NCBI GenBank assembly: GCA_910585405.1
Contig: CAJUDO010000001.1
Location: 124,001 to 188,000 of the forward strand
Length of the DNA stretch: 64,000 nucleotides
From: an uncultured Peptococcaceae bacterium
Lineage (GTDB): Bacteria; Bacillota; Peptococcia; Peptococcales; Peptococcaceae
Reading direction: 5' to 3'
The notes below the pieces were generated by a model. It was not told where the DNA came from. It made no database searches and worked only from the letters and a program-made list of their open reading frames with translations. This document shows positions 17,282 to 25,629 of the stretch, in pieces (position 1 is the first letter of the stretch; each line of letters opens with the position of its first letter). A program made the translations under genes and the position numbers.

Positions 17282-17669
17282 GCTCCATCACCATCCTAAA
17301 TTGATTACATAATCTACATAATTGTTTGTTACAAAAAACTATGTTCCATGTTTTCGGTTCTTTGAATGATTCCGGAATATCAAACCCTCGACCTTGATTT
17401 ATACTATACATAACTGTCACTTATTTTTGAAGAAACATTTTTGAATAACGGGTATTGAAAAACTTTTATGCAATCTTTGAAAATTGTTCTGAAATTATTA
17501 ACTTGGCATGAACATTTTGCTAAAAATATGTTATACTATACACAGAAAAAATTGTTGTGTTGGTCTGCTCTATACTGTCGGTATATTTGTGACGTTCTCG
17601 TTTCAAGATACTTTTATATTCTCAATTTATTTTCTCAGTTTCTTCTTAGTGATTAAAGGAGTTTTTTGT
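17282..17669. promoter_or_regulatory. Divergent control region between transporter and LysR gene
   Basis: A/T-rich intergenic stretch of 388 nt without a credible gene. It holds a near-palindrome TGATTCCGGAATATCA at 17367-17382 whose centre ATTCCGGAAT is perfect; this is a good candidate for the LysR operator. The LysR promoter is near 17509-17537. No clear -35/-10 pair was found for the transporter direction. Confidence 0.45.
17509..17537 (+). promoter_or_regulatory. Promoter for the LysR gene at 17670
   Basis: TGAACA (17509-17514) and TATACT (17532-17537) are spaced 17 nt, with a TGn extension directly before the -10. The resulting leader is about 125 nt. Confidence 0.5.
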
Positions 17670-18605
17670 ATGAAATTAGAACAATTGCACCATTTCAGAG
17701 AAGCAGTGAAATATAAATCCATTTCTATTGCTGCCGAAGAAAATTTTATTTCACAGCCCTCCTTCAGCGCTAGTATTACAAAATTAGAAAAAGAACTAGG
17801 CGTTACTCTGTTGCGCCGCACTACAAAAGGTGTAACTCCTACGGAAGCAGGGCAACTTGTCTTAGAAAAATCAAAAATTATTTTTGATACAATTGAAGAG
17901 CTCACCCAAGAAGTAAGCGCTTACGGTAACAAAGGCGTTGTAAAAATTTCTTCAATCGTTATGTTCTACAATCATATTATTCCGCAAATTTTGTTTCAGC
18001 TACGACAGGAGGAACAGCCCTTTACACTATCAGTCACCACTGCGGAAAGCGCCCAAATCATCAGCAATGTTTCCGCAGGCATTGATAAATTAGGCATCAT
18101 TTTGCATAATCCTATGCTGCTCAACAACGATTTGCAATACACGCCTTTATTTACTGACCAATATGTACTGGGTGTAGGAAAGCAGTCTCCATACTGGAAC
18201 GCCAAAACAATCACTTTAGAGGAGGCGCTCTCTCAACCTTATATTGCTTATCGCGAAGAATTTCAGAAAGAAAAAGCGGTATGGACTACTGCGTTGGGAC
18301 AATCTGTTCTCCCTGTCCATATCGCTTTTCGCACAGATGATTTAGAGCTCTTAAAAAAATTAATTGCCAAAAATAACTATGTTGCTTTTTTCCCAAAGTT
18401 TATGTTTCAGGATGATATTTATTTACAGCATAAGGAGATTCGCTGTATCCCCATTTCTGACCATACAATCGACATAGAAGTGGGCTATATCTACAATAAA
18501 AAATATAAACTTAATCGCATTGAGCAAATTTTCATTCAAATTATGCAGCAAAAAATTAAAGAACTCTCCAAAAACTTCCCAGAATATCTGTTGCTTACAG
18601 ATTAA
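17670..18605 (+). CDS. LysR-family transcriptional regulator
   Basis: 311 residues. Helix-turn-helix at 1-60 (MKLEQLHHFREAVKYKSISI, AAEENFISQPSFSASITKLE), followed by a periplasmic-binding-protein-like effector domain. The ATG at 17670 follows AAAGGAG at 8 nt; the open frame extends 54 codons upstream, but without a ribosome binding site and with a sequence unlike the family. It is divergent from the transporter/phosphodiesterase pair and most likely controls it. The SMR genes follow on the same strand behind a weak terminator, so it might affect them too. The effector is unknown. Confidence 0.85.
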   Translation: MKLEQLHHFREAVKYKSISIAAEENFISQPSFSASITKLEKELGVTLLRRTTKGVTPTEAGQLVLEKSKIIFDTIEELTQEVSAYGNKGVVKISSIVMFYNHIIPQILFQLRQEEQPFTLSVTTAESAQIISNVSAGIDKLGIILHNPMLLNNDLQYTPLFTDQYVLGVGKQSPYWNAKTITLEEALSQPYIAYREEFQKEKAVWTTALGQSVLPVHIAFRTDDLELLKKLIAKNNYVAFFPKFMFQDDIYLQHKEIRCIPISDHTIDIEVGYIYNKKYKLNRIEQIFIQIMQQKIKELSKNFPEYLLLTD

Positions 18606-18611
18606 ATACTT

Positions 18612-18640
18612 ACCCGATATCTTAAATTGAGATATCGGGT
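18612..18640 (+). terminator. Likely terminator after the LysR gene
   Basis: An 11-bp perfect stem (ACCCGATATCT / AGATATCGGGT) with a 7-nt loop starts 6 nt after the stop. The following T run is poor, so termination may be partial. Confidence 0.5.
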
Positions 18641-18766
18641 ATTATAGATTTATTCTTCTTTTTGGGGCAATTTACGTTTTATACTATGTATATAGACAAG
18701 TTTATGTTTTTATATAATTTATTCGTTTAGGTATTCATTTTTAAATTCTCAAGGTGGTGATATATC

Positions 18767-19078
18767 ATGCATTATATCTATTTAGCAGCAGGAATTGCCA
18801 TTGAAATTCTCGGCTCCACATTTTTGAAAATGTCTGATGGCTTTCAGAAAAAAATGCTAGGACTTTTATGTTTAGCTTCTTACGCCATCGCCTATTATCT
18901 GGTAGCAGTGTCCATGAAGGTACTGCCATTGAATATTGCTTATGCTACCTGGTGCGGTGTGGGAACTCTATGTACGATGCTTATTGGCATTTTTTGCTTC
19001 AACGAAAAATTCAAGCGCTCCGGCTACATAGGACTCGTCATCTTATTGGGCGGAATCATCGCACTGAATTTATTATAA
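18767..19078 (+). CDS. Small multidrug resistance (SMR) transporter subunit, Glu present
   Basis: 103 residues, four membrane helices, EmrE-like. The coupling Glu of helix 1 is present (AIEILGSTFLKMSDGF, Glu13) and the helix 3 Trp block is kept (AYATWCGVG). SMR proteins exchange protons for hydrophobic cations, quaternary amines or guanidinium. It forms a tandem with the next gene, so a heterodimer is likely. SMR genes are known to accompany some choline-lyase clusters; here they may export trimethylamine or a related amine, which is inference. Start ATG with AAGGTGGTGA upstream. Confidence 0.85.
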   Translation: MHYIYLAAGIAIEILGSTFLKMSDGFQKKMLGLLCLASYAIAYYLVAVSMKVLPLNIAYATWCGVGTLCTMLIGIFCFNEKFKRSGYIGLVILLGGIIALNLL

Positions 19079-19145
19079 CACACCCGCGATTACATTAATC
19101 TATTATTCAACAGCGCAAAAGCGCCTATCAGAAAGAAGGTTCTCT

Positions 19146-19499
19146 ATGAAATCATCTGCATCCATCATGTTATCTATGACCATCATTTTAATACTCAGCA
19201 CTGTCGGCTCTCTTATGTTAAAATTGTCCAATGGTTTTACTCTTTTTTTGCCTACATTGTTATGTCTTGTTACCTATTCCATTTCTTTTTATCTATTTTC
19301 TAAAGCTGTTTCCGTGATTGGCCTGGCTTTGGGATACGCTATCTGGTCCGGCGCCGGTACTGCACTCAATGCACTTGCCAGTTACCTGTTCTTTCATGAA
19401 CCGTTAGGTTTGCACAAAATTATCATTTTGACCATTATCATTTTAGGAATTATACTGATTAATCAGGCCCGTATTCCAGACAAAACCGCCTCAAATTAA
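19146..19499 (+). CDS. SMR-family transporter subunit lacking the essential glutamate
   Basis: 117 residues, four membrane helices. Alignment with its neighbour through the GS..LK.S.GF block puts Ser18 where SMR proteins carry the essential proton- and substrate-binding Glu; helix 3 keeps AYAIWSG-like residues (GYAIWSGAG). With 67 nt to the previous gene and a shared orientation, it probably forms an asymmetric heterodimer with it, where only one subunit supplies Glu. The C-terminus has a short hydrophilic tail. The ribosome binding site is AGAAAGAAGG. Confidence 0.8.
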   Translation: MKSSASIMLSMTIILILSTVGSLMLKLSNGFTLFLPTLLCLVTYSISFYLFSKAVSVIGLALGYAIWSGAGTALNALASYLFFHEPLGLHKIIILTIIILGIILINQARIPDKTASN

Positions 19500-19543
19500 G
19501 ATTGAAGGATATCATGTTTTTGATAAAGTTGTTAGAATTAGAA

Positions 19544-19579
19544 AACAAAAACACTCACATAACTGTGAGTGTTTTTGTT
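19544..19579. terminator. Bidirectional terminator between SMR genes and tRNA cluster
   Basis: A perfect 15-bp stem (AACAAAAACACTCAC / GTGAGTGTTTTTGTT) with a 6-nt loop abuts the 3' end of tRNA-Gly. It can stop the minus-strand tRNA transcript and the plus-strand SMR transcript. Confidence 0.85.
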
Positions 19580-19654
19580 TGGAGCGGAAGACGAGATTCG
19601 AACTCGCGACCCTCGCCTTGGCAAGGCGATGCTCTACCACTGAGCCACTTCCGC
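19580..19654 (-). tRNA. tRNA-Gly (GCC)
   Basis: 75 nt including an encoded CCA. Acceptor GCGGAAG pairs with CTTCCGC, the D arm reads GTGGCTCAGTGGTAGAGC, the anticodon loop TTGCCAA gives GCC, and the T arm GTTCGAATC is normal. Confidence 0.95.
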
Positions 19655-19659
19655 AAATA

Positions 19660-19735
19660 TGGTGGAGATAAACGGAATCGAACCGTTGACCCCCTGCTTG
19701 CAAGGCAGGTGCTCTCCCAGCTGAGCTATACCCCC
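19660..19735 (-). tRNA. tRNA-Ala (TGC)
   Basis: 76 nt including an encoded CCA. The anticodon stem-loop CCTGCCTTGCAAGCAGG gives TGC. The acceptor stem GGGGGTA / TATCTCC uses two G-U pairs. Confidence 0.95.
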
Positions 19736-19740
19736 ATAAA

Positions 19741-19813
19741 AGCCGGTGATGGGACTCGAACCCGCGACCTGCTGATTACAAATCAGCTGCTCTGCCAATT
19801 GAGCTACACCGGC
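19741..19813 (-). tRNA. tRNA-Thr (TGT)
   Basis: 73 nt without an encoded CCA. Acceptor GCCGGTG / CACCGGC is perfect, and the anticodon arm CTGATTTGTAATCAG gives TGT. First tRNA of the operon. Confidence 0.95.
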
Positions 19814-19851
19814 CAGTGTTCCAGAGCGCTTGTCTCTTGAGCACGTTTGAT

Positions 19852-19880
19852 AGTATACCAAAGAAAACTTATTTTGACAA
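19852..19880 (-). promoter_or_regulatory. Promoter of the Thr-Ala-Gly tRNA operon
   Basis: On the minus strand TTGTCA (19880-19875) and TATACT (19857-19852) are 17 nt apart, about 40 nt before tRNA-Thr. A strong sigma-A site, as expected for stable RNA. Confidence 0.8.
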
Positions 19881-19917
19881 GCCCTTTTTTCATTTTTTGT
19901 TAAAAAACTTTACGATT

Positions 19918-20706
19918 TTACATCAGTTCGCTTAACGGTCGAAAAGACATCCGATGAATTGCACAAGGTCCCACGTCTGCAATCGCGCGCAAATGCGCTT
20001 CTGTAGGATACCCTTTGTTGACTGCAAATCCATATGCCGGATATTCTTTGTCGTAAATATCCATCAGATGATCCCGATAAACTTTCGCTATAATAGAAGC
20101 TGCCGCAATAGAGATACTTTTATTATCCCCTTTTACAATAGCCTGCGCAGGCAATGTAATTTGCGGATTTGGCAATCCATCCACCAAAACAAAATCAGCT
20201 GACTGTGGCAATTTTTCCACTGCGCGGCGCATCGCTAAACGGCTGGCCTCTAAAATATTGACTGCATCAATAGTCTTTTCATCCACCTCCGCAATAGCCC
20301 AAGCGACAGCCTGTTCTTTGATTAATTTGTCCAATTGGATTCTTTGCTTTTCAGAAAGTTTTTTCGAATCTTTGATTTCCGGTAAATCAACATCTTCCGG
20401 CAAAATTACCGCCGCCGCTACTACAGGACCTGCTAGCGGTCCCCGCCCCACTTCATCTGTCCCGGCAACCATCGTATACCCCATTGCTTTTACCTGTTGT
20501 TCATATTGCCACATAGCTGCAATGCGCTGGCGCTCTTTTTCTTTTTTTTCTAGTTGACACTGATACCGTTGAATCAAATTTTGAACAGAACGTCTTTCAT
20601 CCTGCTGCAGCTTCATTAAGAGCTCCGGCAGTGTTTGCTCTGCTGTCTGCTGCAAAAGACTTTCCAGTTCTTTTACTTTCATCTGTTGTAGTTGCTGAAT
20701 CTCCAT
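19918..20706 (-). CDS. rnhB: Ribonuclease HII
   Basis: 262 residues. Removes ribonucleotides and RNA primers from DNA duplexes. The catalytic block GTDEVGRGPLAGPVVAAAVI (Asp, Glu) near residue 80 and DSKKLSEKQR follow the type 2 RNase H pattern; the later Asp in FVLVDGLPNP is also present. The 70-residue N-terminal extension is charged and helical, as in many Bacillota HII enzymes. It is separated from the next gene by a terminator at 20775-20798. Confidence 0.95.
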   Translation of the reverse strand: MEIQQLQQMKVKELESLLQQTAEQTLPELLMKLQQDERRSVQNLIQRYQCQLEKKEKERQRIAAMWQYEQQVKAMGYTMVAGTDEVGRGPLAGPVVAAAVILPEDVDLPEIKDSKKLSEKQRIQLDKLIKEQAVAWAIAEVDEKTIDAVNILEASRLAMRRAVEKLPQSADFVLVDGLPNPQITLPAQAIVKGDNKSISIAAASIIAKVYRDHLMDIYDKEYPAYGFAVNKGYPTEAHLRAIADVGPCAIHRMSFRPLSELM

Positions 20707-20774
20707 ACAAATTCCCTCATCCCGATGAATATTTTTAAATTACATCCTTTTAGGTACTACTGTCATGCAAAAAA

Positions 20775-20798
20775 GAGCCCATGCTGCAGCATGAGCTC
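20775..20798 (-). terminator. Intrinsic terminator of the efp-side operon
   Basis: A GC-rich hairpin GAGCTCATGC / GCATGGGCTC around TGCA is followed on the minus strand by TTTTTTG, just beyond the stop at 20820. Confidence 0.8.
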
Positions 20799-20819
20799 CC
20801 CTCGACCTATCCGCTTTAT

Positions 20820-21341
20820 TTATTCATCATCATCATCTAAAGCGCTGTCATCCAGGTCTTCTGCCAATTCTTTCTCAAAAGTATACACAACAGCATCACA
20901 TTTTGGACAAAGAATCTCTACGGTATCTACATCATCTTCATCTAACATTTCATCATAGAAACAAACGATTTCTCCACATTCCGGACATTCTACCTCAATC
21001 AACTCATCATCATACTCATAGTCACAAGGATCTTCACATTCATCACATTCGCCATCACATTCGAATTCGAACTCGTCATCCTCAATGCCCAAAATCTCTT
21101 CTACCTTTTCCAGATCTTCATCCATTGCATCCAGAAGTTCTTCTGCGTCCTCTAAATCACTGTCAATGGATTCCACATATTCCTGCAGTTCTTCCTGCTC
21201 TTCGTAGAGATCGTCTACTGCTTCGACCAGCTCGTCCAGCACGTCAATCATCGTAGCAAACAATTTCTTTTCTTTGCCATCTTCTAAATCCATGCCATCC
21301 AGCATGCCCTTCAGATAAGCCATTTTTCCATAGATATCCAT
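20820..21341 (-). CDS. Acidic zinc-ribbon protein, CD1247 N-terminal domain family
   Basis: 173 residues, very acidic. An N-terminal helical domain (MDIYGKMAYLKGMLDGMDLE) of the kind named after C. difficile CD1247 is followed by a long Glu/Asp-rich coiled coil and a C-terminal zinc ribbon with CPECGEIVCFYDE and CPKC. The family is common in Clostridia and relatives; the function is unknown. Last gene of the run aroQ, peptidase, efp, and this gene. Confidence 0.7.
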   Translation of the reverse strand: MDIYGKMAYLKGMLDGMDLEDGKEKKLFATMIDVLDELVEAVDDLYEEQEELQEYVESIDSDLEDAEELLDAMDEDLEKVEEILGIEDDEFEFECDGECDECEDPCDYEYDDELIEVECPECGEIVCFYDEMLDEDDVDTVEILCPKCDAVVYTFEKELAEDLDDSALDDDDE

Positions 21342-21390
21342 ACGCGAAAAACTCCTTTCAAAAATAAAACACTACTGAATAATTTATTTG

Positions 21391-21948
21391 TTATGCCCGT
21401 TCAATATAAGCGCCTGTTCTGGTATCAATACGCAGAACTTCATCGGCTTCAATAAACAACGGAACATTTACAACTGCGCCAGTTTCCAGTACGGCAGTCT
21501 TGCTGCCACCTGTTACAGTGCTGCCCTTAATGCTTGGTTCAGTCTCTACTACACGCAATTCTACTGTATTTGGCAATTCAACCTCCATTACTTCACCTTT
21601 GAAACTGGTAACCAGACAAACCATGTTCTCTTTTAAGAATCTCTGACCGCCATCTAACTGTGCTTCTGTTAAATTGCTCTGTTCAAAAGTTTCATTGTCC
21701 ATGAAGACATAGAATTCGCCATCAAAGTACAGATACTCCATCTGTTTCCGCTCCATAACGGCCTCCTGAAATTTTTCACCAGGACGGAATGTGCGTTCAA
21801 TGGAAGCTCCTGTTTTCAGATTTTTAATCTTTGTTCTTACAAATGCTGCGCCTTTTCCTGGCTTTACGTGCTGGAAATCCACAATCTTGCAAGGGTCTCC
21901 ATCCAATTCAATTGTCAATCCTGTTTTGAAATCGCTTGTATCAATCAT
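21391..21948 (-). CDS. efp: Translation elongation factor P
   Basis: 185 residues, three-domain EF-P. It relieves ribosome stalling at polyproline. The loop KPGKGAAFVRTK near residue 30 carries the Lys that can be modified; the C-terminal domain (VNVPLFIEADEVLRIDTRTG) is standard. Strong AGGAGG ribosome binding site, 11 nt after the peptidase gene. No EpmA/B-type modification gene is in view. Confidence 0.97.
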   Translation of the reverse strand: MIDTSDFKTGLTIELDGDPCKIVDFQHVKPGKGAAFVRTKIKNLKTGASIERTFRPGEKFQEAVMERKQMEYLYFDGEFYVFMDNETFEQSNLTEAQLDGGQRFLKENMVCLVTSFKGEVMEVELPNTVELRVVETEPSIKGSTVTGGSKTAVLETGAVVNVPLFIEADEVLRIDTRTGAYIERA

Positions 21949-21959
21949 ACAACGTCCTC

Positions 21960-23036
21960 CTATAAAATAATCAATTCTTTTGGTGAATGGGTCAAATTAA
22001 TACAGCCATCCTTTTTCACGACAACCAGATCCTCTATTCTGACACCACCCCAATTCGGCAGATAAAGACCGGGTTCCACAGAAATCACTGTGTTCTCCTG
22101 AATAATCTCCTCTGCTCTTGGAGAAAATCTAGGTTCTTCATGAATTTCAAGCCCTACGCTATGCCCGAGGCCATGCCCAAAAAAGGGACCATATCCCGCA
22201 TCCTGAAACACATTCTGCGCCACCGCATGAATCTCGCTGCCAGTCACCCCGGCTTTGATTGCCTGCAATGCATCTTCTTGTGCTTTTCTTACTAGATTAT
22301 AAACTGTTTCTTGCTTTTCGTCAACTTTTCCCAACGCAATTGTCCGCGTCATATCAGAACAATATCCCTGATAAACACAGCCGTAGTCCATGGTGATAAA
22401 ATCCCCCACTTCTACTTTCTTATCAGAAGCCACGCCGTGCGGCATAGAAGAACGCTTCCCAGAAGCTACAATGGTATCGAAGCTCACTCCGGAAGCACCG
22501 CTTCGCCGCATCTGGAACTCTAATTCCATGGCAATTTCTTTTTCTGTCATACCTGGTTTAATCAATTTTAATACATGGGCAAACGCCTCGTCACCGATTT
22601 CCTCGGCCCGCCCAATTGTGGCAATCTCATCTTCGTCCTTAATCTGGCGCAATTCTTCCACAAAGCCTTTTAACGGTGTGATCGCTTTCCGGCGTACCTG
22701 ATTTGCCAGCAGATCAAATTCCTCCACTGTACAACGGTCACTTTCAATACCTAATGTTACCACTTCCAGGTCTTCCATCAGCATACGAAGTGTTACCACT
22801 GGCGCATATTGACGAAACTGTACCAATTTGCAGCCTCTCGCTTGCTGCTGTGCCTGTTCGATATAGCGAAAGTCAGTCATTAAATAAACACTGCTCTGTG
22901 TTACCAAAACCCAACCAAAGGTCCCGGTAAAACCAGTTAGATACTGGCGATTTTCTTTTGAAGTGACCAAAAAGCCGTCCAAATCCAATGCTTTCATTTT
23001 CGTCTGTAATTTTTCAATACGCTCACGCTTCATCAT
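21960..23036 (-). CDS. M24 family Xaa-Pro aminopeptidase
   Basis: 358 residues. A creatinase-like N-domain (1-130) and a pita-bread C-domain with the five metal ligands: Asp in FITMDYGC, Asp in YCSDMTRT, His in GPFFGHGLGHSVGLEIHEE, Glu in VISVEPGLY and Glu in VRIEDLV. It removes N-terminal residues next to proline. The start overlaps the end of aroQ by 14 nt. Adjacent to efp, as in many Bacillota. Confidence 0.93.
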   Translation of the reverse strand: MMKRERIEKLQTKMKALDLDGFLVTSKENRQYLTGFTGTFGWVLVTQSSVYLMTDFRYIEQAQQQARGCKLVQFRQYAPVVTLRMLMEDLEVVTLGIESDRCTVEEFDLLANQVRRKAITPLKGFVEELRQIKDEDEIATIGRAEEIGDEAFAHVLKLIKPGMTEKEIAMELEFQMRRSGASGVSFDTIVASGKRSSMPHGVASDKKVEVGDFITMDYGCVYQGYCSDMTRTIALGKVDEKQETVYNLVRKAQEDALQAIKAGVTGSEIHAVAQNVFQDAGYGPFFGHGLGHSVGLEIHEEPRFSPRAEEIIQENTVISVEPGLYLPNWGGVRIEDLVVVKKDGCINLTHSPKELIIL

Positions 23037-23472
23037 TTTGCTTCCCCATTTCTACTGCATACTGCAAGGCTAACATATAACTCATCGCACCGAAGCCACA
23101 AATTTGTCCCACGCAAACTGGTGCCAGCATAGATACGTGCCGGAACTCTTCTCTGGCATGAATATTGCTCAGATGAATCTCAATCGTAGGAATTTCTACA
23201 GCTTCAATAGCATCCCGTATGGCCACACTCGTATGTGTGTAAGCACCAGCATTTATAATAATATACTGATATTGCCCTTTCGCATTATGAATTGCATCAA
23301 TCAATGCCCCTTCATGATTACTTTGCAGAAAGCTCAACTGACAATTTAACTCTTTTGCGCGACGCTGCATCTCTTGTTCAATGTCAGCCAGCGTTGTCGT
23401 CCCATAAATTTCCGGTTTTCTCGTCCCCAGTAAATTAAGATTTGGACCATTCAAAACTAAGATACGCAACAT
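23023..23472 (-). CDS. aroQ: 3-dehydroquinate dehydratase, type II
   Basis: 149 residues. Third step of the shikimate pathway. The start LRILVLNGPNLNLLGTRKPE includes the catalytic Tyr region (EIYG), and the SNHEGALID and NAGAYTHTSVAIRDA motifs are complete. Ribosome binding site CGAGGTGAG. Confidence 0.96.
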   Translation of the reverse strand: MLRILVLNGPNLNLLGTRKPEIYGTTTLADIEQEMQRRAKELNCQLSFLQSNHEGALIDAIHNAKGQYQYIIINAGAYTHTSVAIRDAIEAVEIPTIEIHLSNIHAREEFRHVSMLAPVCVGQICGFGAMSYMLALQYAVEMGKQNDEA

Positions 23473-23535
23473 GACTCACCTCGTTTTAATGATACCATAA
23501 AATTCCTGTTCCCGACAAGCCCTTTTCTGTACATT

Positions 23536-24879
23536 TTACATACCACTTACAGCAATGTCTGCAACACGCACTGTTGGAGCGCCCTGACCGCCAAAAAACG
23601 TGAGGTCATCACCCACTCCGGAAATTTTCTGCAACAATTCTTGAAAATTTCCAGCAATAGTAACTCCACGTATCGGACGAATAAACTGGCCATGTTCAAT
23701 CAAAATACCTGAAGCCCCGAACGAGAAATCTCCAGAAACAGCATTGGCAGTATGCGCACCCATAATTTCTGTAACATAAATTCCTTTCTCTACTGCTGCA
23801 ACCAAATCCTGAGGTGATTCTTTTCCCGCCGCTAAATAATAATTCGTGGTCCCTACATGAGGAACTCCTTTATAGGAACCCCGCACGCCATTGCCGGTAG
23901 AATGGGTATTAGCTTTCGCTGCAGATAAGGAATCATACAAATACTGCTGCAGATATCCATCTTTCAATAACACTGTGCGCTGTGTAGCTACACCCTCCCC
24001 GTCAAATGCTGCCGAGCCCAGCCGCCCTGGTAAAGTACCGTCATCAATCAATGTTATATCTGAGCTGGCTACTTTTTGTCCTAATCTTCCCGCAAAAAAA
24101 GATCTCTGTTTCTGTACAGCTTCTCCAGAAAAACAAGAACTGATAATCCCAAAAATTTGCGCTGCAATCATAGGCTCTAGAATCACATCCATTACGCCGC
24201 TGGCCACCGATGCTGCCCCCAACAACTGTACAGCCCGCTGCGCAGCCATTCTTCCCGCTTTCTCTGGTGATAGTTCCTGTATGGCAAGGCTAGAATCCAT
24301 TCCATACCCACTTTGCTGTTCTCCGTCTTTTTCGCCTAAAGCCAAACAGAATAACCCACAATAACTGCCCTTTTGATGCAGACATACTCCGTGACTGTTT
24401 GCCAGCCACATTTCCACATCGCCTTCTTCATACCCTGACCGCTCGATGCGTTGTACGCGCTCATCCCATTGCTGCGCTTGACGTGCCGTTTCCTGCGCTA
24501 ATTCCAGTTTGGCATCCATAGTAGACTGTCCAATCATCGCATCATACAAATTCAGTTTAGGATACTGCCTGCTTTGCCTGGGAAATTGCAGCAGCGGCTC
24601 TGCATCATTGTATTTACTGTTTGCAATAGCCTGCACGACCATTTTATCTAAAGCAGTGCTTCGAAAGTCTGAAGAAAAAGAAAATCCCTGCCTTTGTCCT
24701 TTTATAATCCGCATCCCAACACCTTGGCTATCGGATTGTTTGATCTCGTCCAGGCTTCCTTCTTTCATTTCCACTTCTAAAGAACGATTTTTTACTATAA
24801 ATAATTCTGCACTGTCTGCACCTAATTGCCGCGCTTTCTGCAAACCCGTTTTTGCAAAATCTAAAAAGTTCCTGCTCAT
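23536..24879 (-). CDS. TldE/PmbA-family protein
   Basis: About 447 residues, inactive partner of the TldD/TldE metalloprotease, which trims modified peptides and some antitoxins. It has the family layout and lacks the HExxxH motif, as TldE should. I chose the ATG at 24879 (MSRNFLDFAKTG) because GAGGGTGG lies 8 nt before it. A pilin-like gene separates it from tldD, 48 nt upstream. Confidence 0.88.
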   Translation of the reverse strand: MSRNFLDFAKTGLQKARQLGADSAELFIVKNRSLEVEMKEGSLDEIKQSDSQGVGMRIIKGQRQGFSFSSDFRSTALDKMVVQAIANSKYNDAEPLLQFPRQSRQYPKLNLYDAMIGQSTMDAKLELAQETARQAQQWDERVQRIERSGYEEGDVEMWLANSHGVCLHQKGSYCGLFCLALGEKDGEQQSGYGMDSSLAIQELSPEKAGRMAAQRAVQLLGAASVASGVMDVILEPMIAAQIFGIISSCFSGEAVQKQRSFFAGRLGQKVASSDITLIDDGTLPGRLGSAAFDGEGVATQRTVLLKDGYLQQYLYDSLSAAKANTHSTGNGVRGSYKGVPHVGTTNYYLAAGKESPQDLVAAVEKGIYVTEIMGAHTANAVSGDFSFGASGILIEHGQFIRPIRGVTIAGNFQELLQKISGVGDDLTFFGGQGAPTVRVADIAVSGM

Positions 24880-24927
24880 TCTGTTTCCCACCCTCATGAT
24901 TTTATTCGATTTCTATTCTAATGCCGG

Positions 24928-25629
24928 TTACACTTCCCGTTCCGTCACCAGCACCCTGTATCCTGTTATGCCTTGATTTTCCTCCATAATTTGTTCACTT
25001 TCAATTTGCTCTGCGCCAATAATATGTCCACTGACATACACTGCATTCGCCACCATTGGCGCCTCCACAAGCAAATCGCCATGTACATAACAAACATCCA
25101 GCGTCACAGGCTGCGGCACTGTCACTTGCAACGTTTCCTTCCCTGCACTGATGACCAAGGGGAAACTGCAAGAAGTATCCAGTGCAAATGTATCTTTCTT
25201 GGCCACGACAATGCTTGGTTGCTGCACTGTTTCCACGTTCTCTGCTATTTGCCAATCTGCAACCTGACTCCAGGGGAATTCCAAAAGCTGCACACAGCCC
25301 GAGACCTTCTTCTTTACACTGCCAGCGTACGCTTCTGACTGTATGCTGATTTGATTCTCTGCTGTTTCCTGCAATTGCACCTGCGCGCTGCCCGCTTCCT
25401 GATTGATGCAGATACTTTCCAGACTGCCCGAAGTTTCCAACTGCTGCAGCGCCATATTCCACCCGCTCCAGGCCAGCAGCCGGCTCTGCTCCTGCCGTAC
25501 CATCTCATCACTGGCGGCATACCCGTCAGAAAGTGTCAGCAGCAACAAACTTCCCCATAACATCGTGCACGCTAAAAAGAACAGCATCATGGACAGGATA
25601 TATCCGTTTTGCTTCTTCCACATTCTCAT
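24928..25629 (-). CDS. Pilin-like membrane protein with type III/IV-pilin-like leader (PilX/GspK-like position)
   Basis: 233 residues. The start MRMWKKQNG is followed directly by a long hydrophobic helix YILSMMLFFLACTML, as in prepilins, but the usual Glu at position 5 of the mature form is missing. The remainder is an extracellular Gln/Glu-rich, beta-rich domain. In type II secretion, GspK-like minor pilins also lack Glu5. Its ATG overlaps the tldD stop (ATGA), so expression is coupled. Probably a minor pseudopilin; weak family evidence. Confidence 0.6.
   Translation of the reverse strand: MRMWKKQNGYILSMMLFFLACTMLWGSLLLLTLSDGYAASDEMVRQEQSRLLAWSGWNMALQQLETSGSLESICINQEAGSAQVQLQETAENQISIQSEAYAGSVKKKVSGCVQLLEFPWSQVADWQIAENVETVQQPSIVVAKKDTFALDTSCSFPLVISAGKETLQVTVPQPVTLDVCYVHGDLLVEAPMVANAVYVSGHIIGAEQIESEQIMEENQGITGYRVLVTEREV

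Noticed and set aside
18641..18766. Guanidine riboswitch upstream of the SMR genes
   Set aside because: No paired hairpins with ACGR loops and no ykkC-like conserved blocks.
19502..19861. Open frames across the tRNA cluster
   Set aside because: They lie over three clear tRNA genes and are not coding.
20903..21256. His-rich plus-strand frame
   Set aside because: A mirror of the acidic Asp/Glu codons of the zinc-ribbon gene on the other strand.
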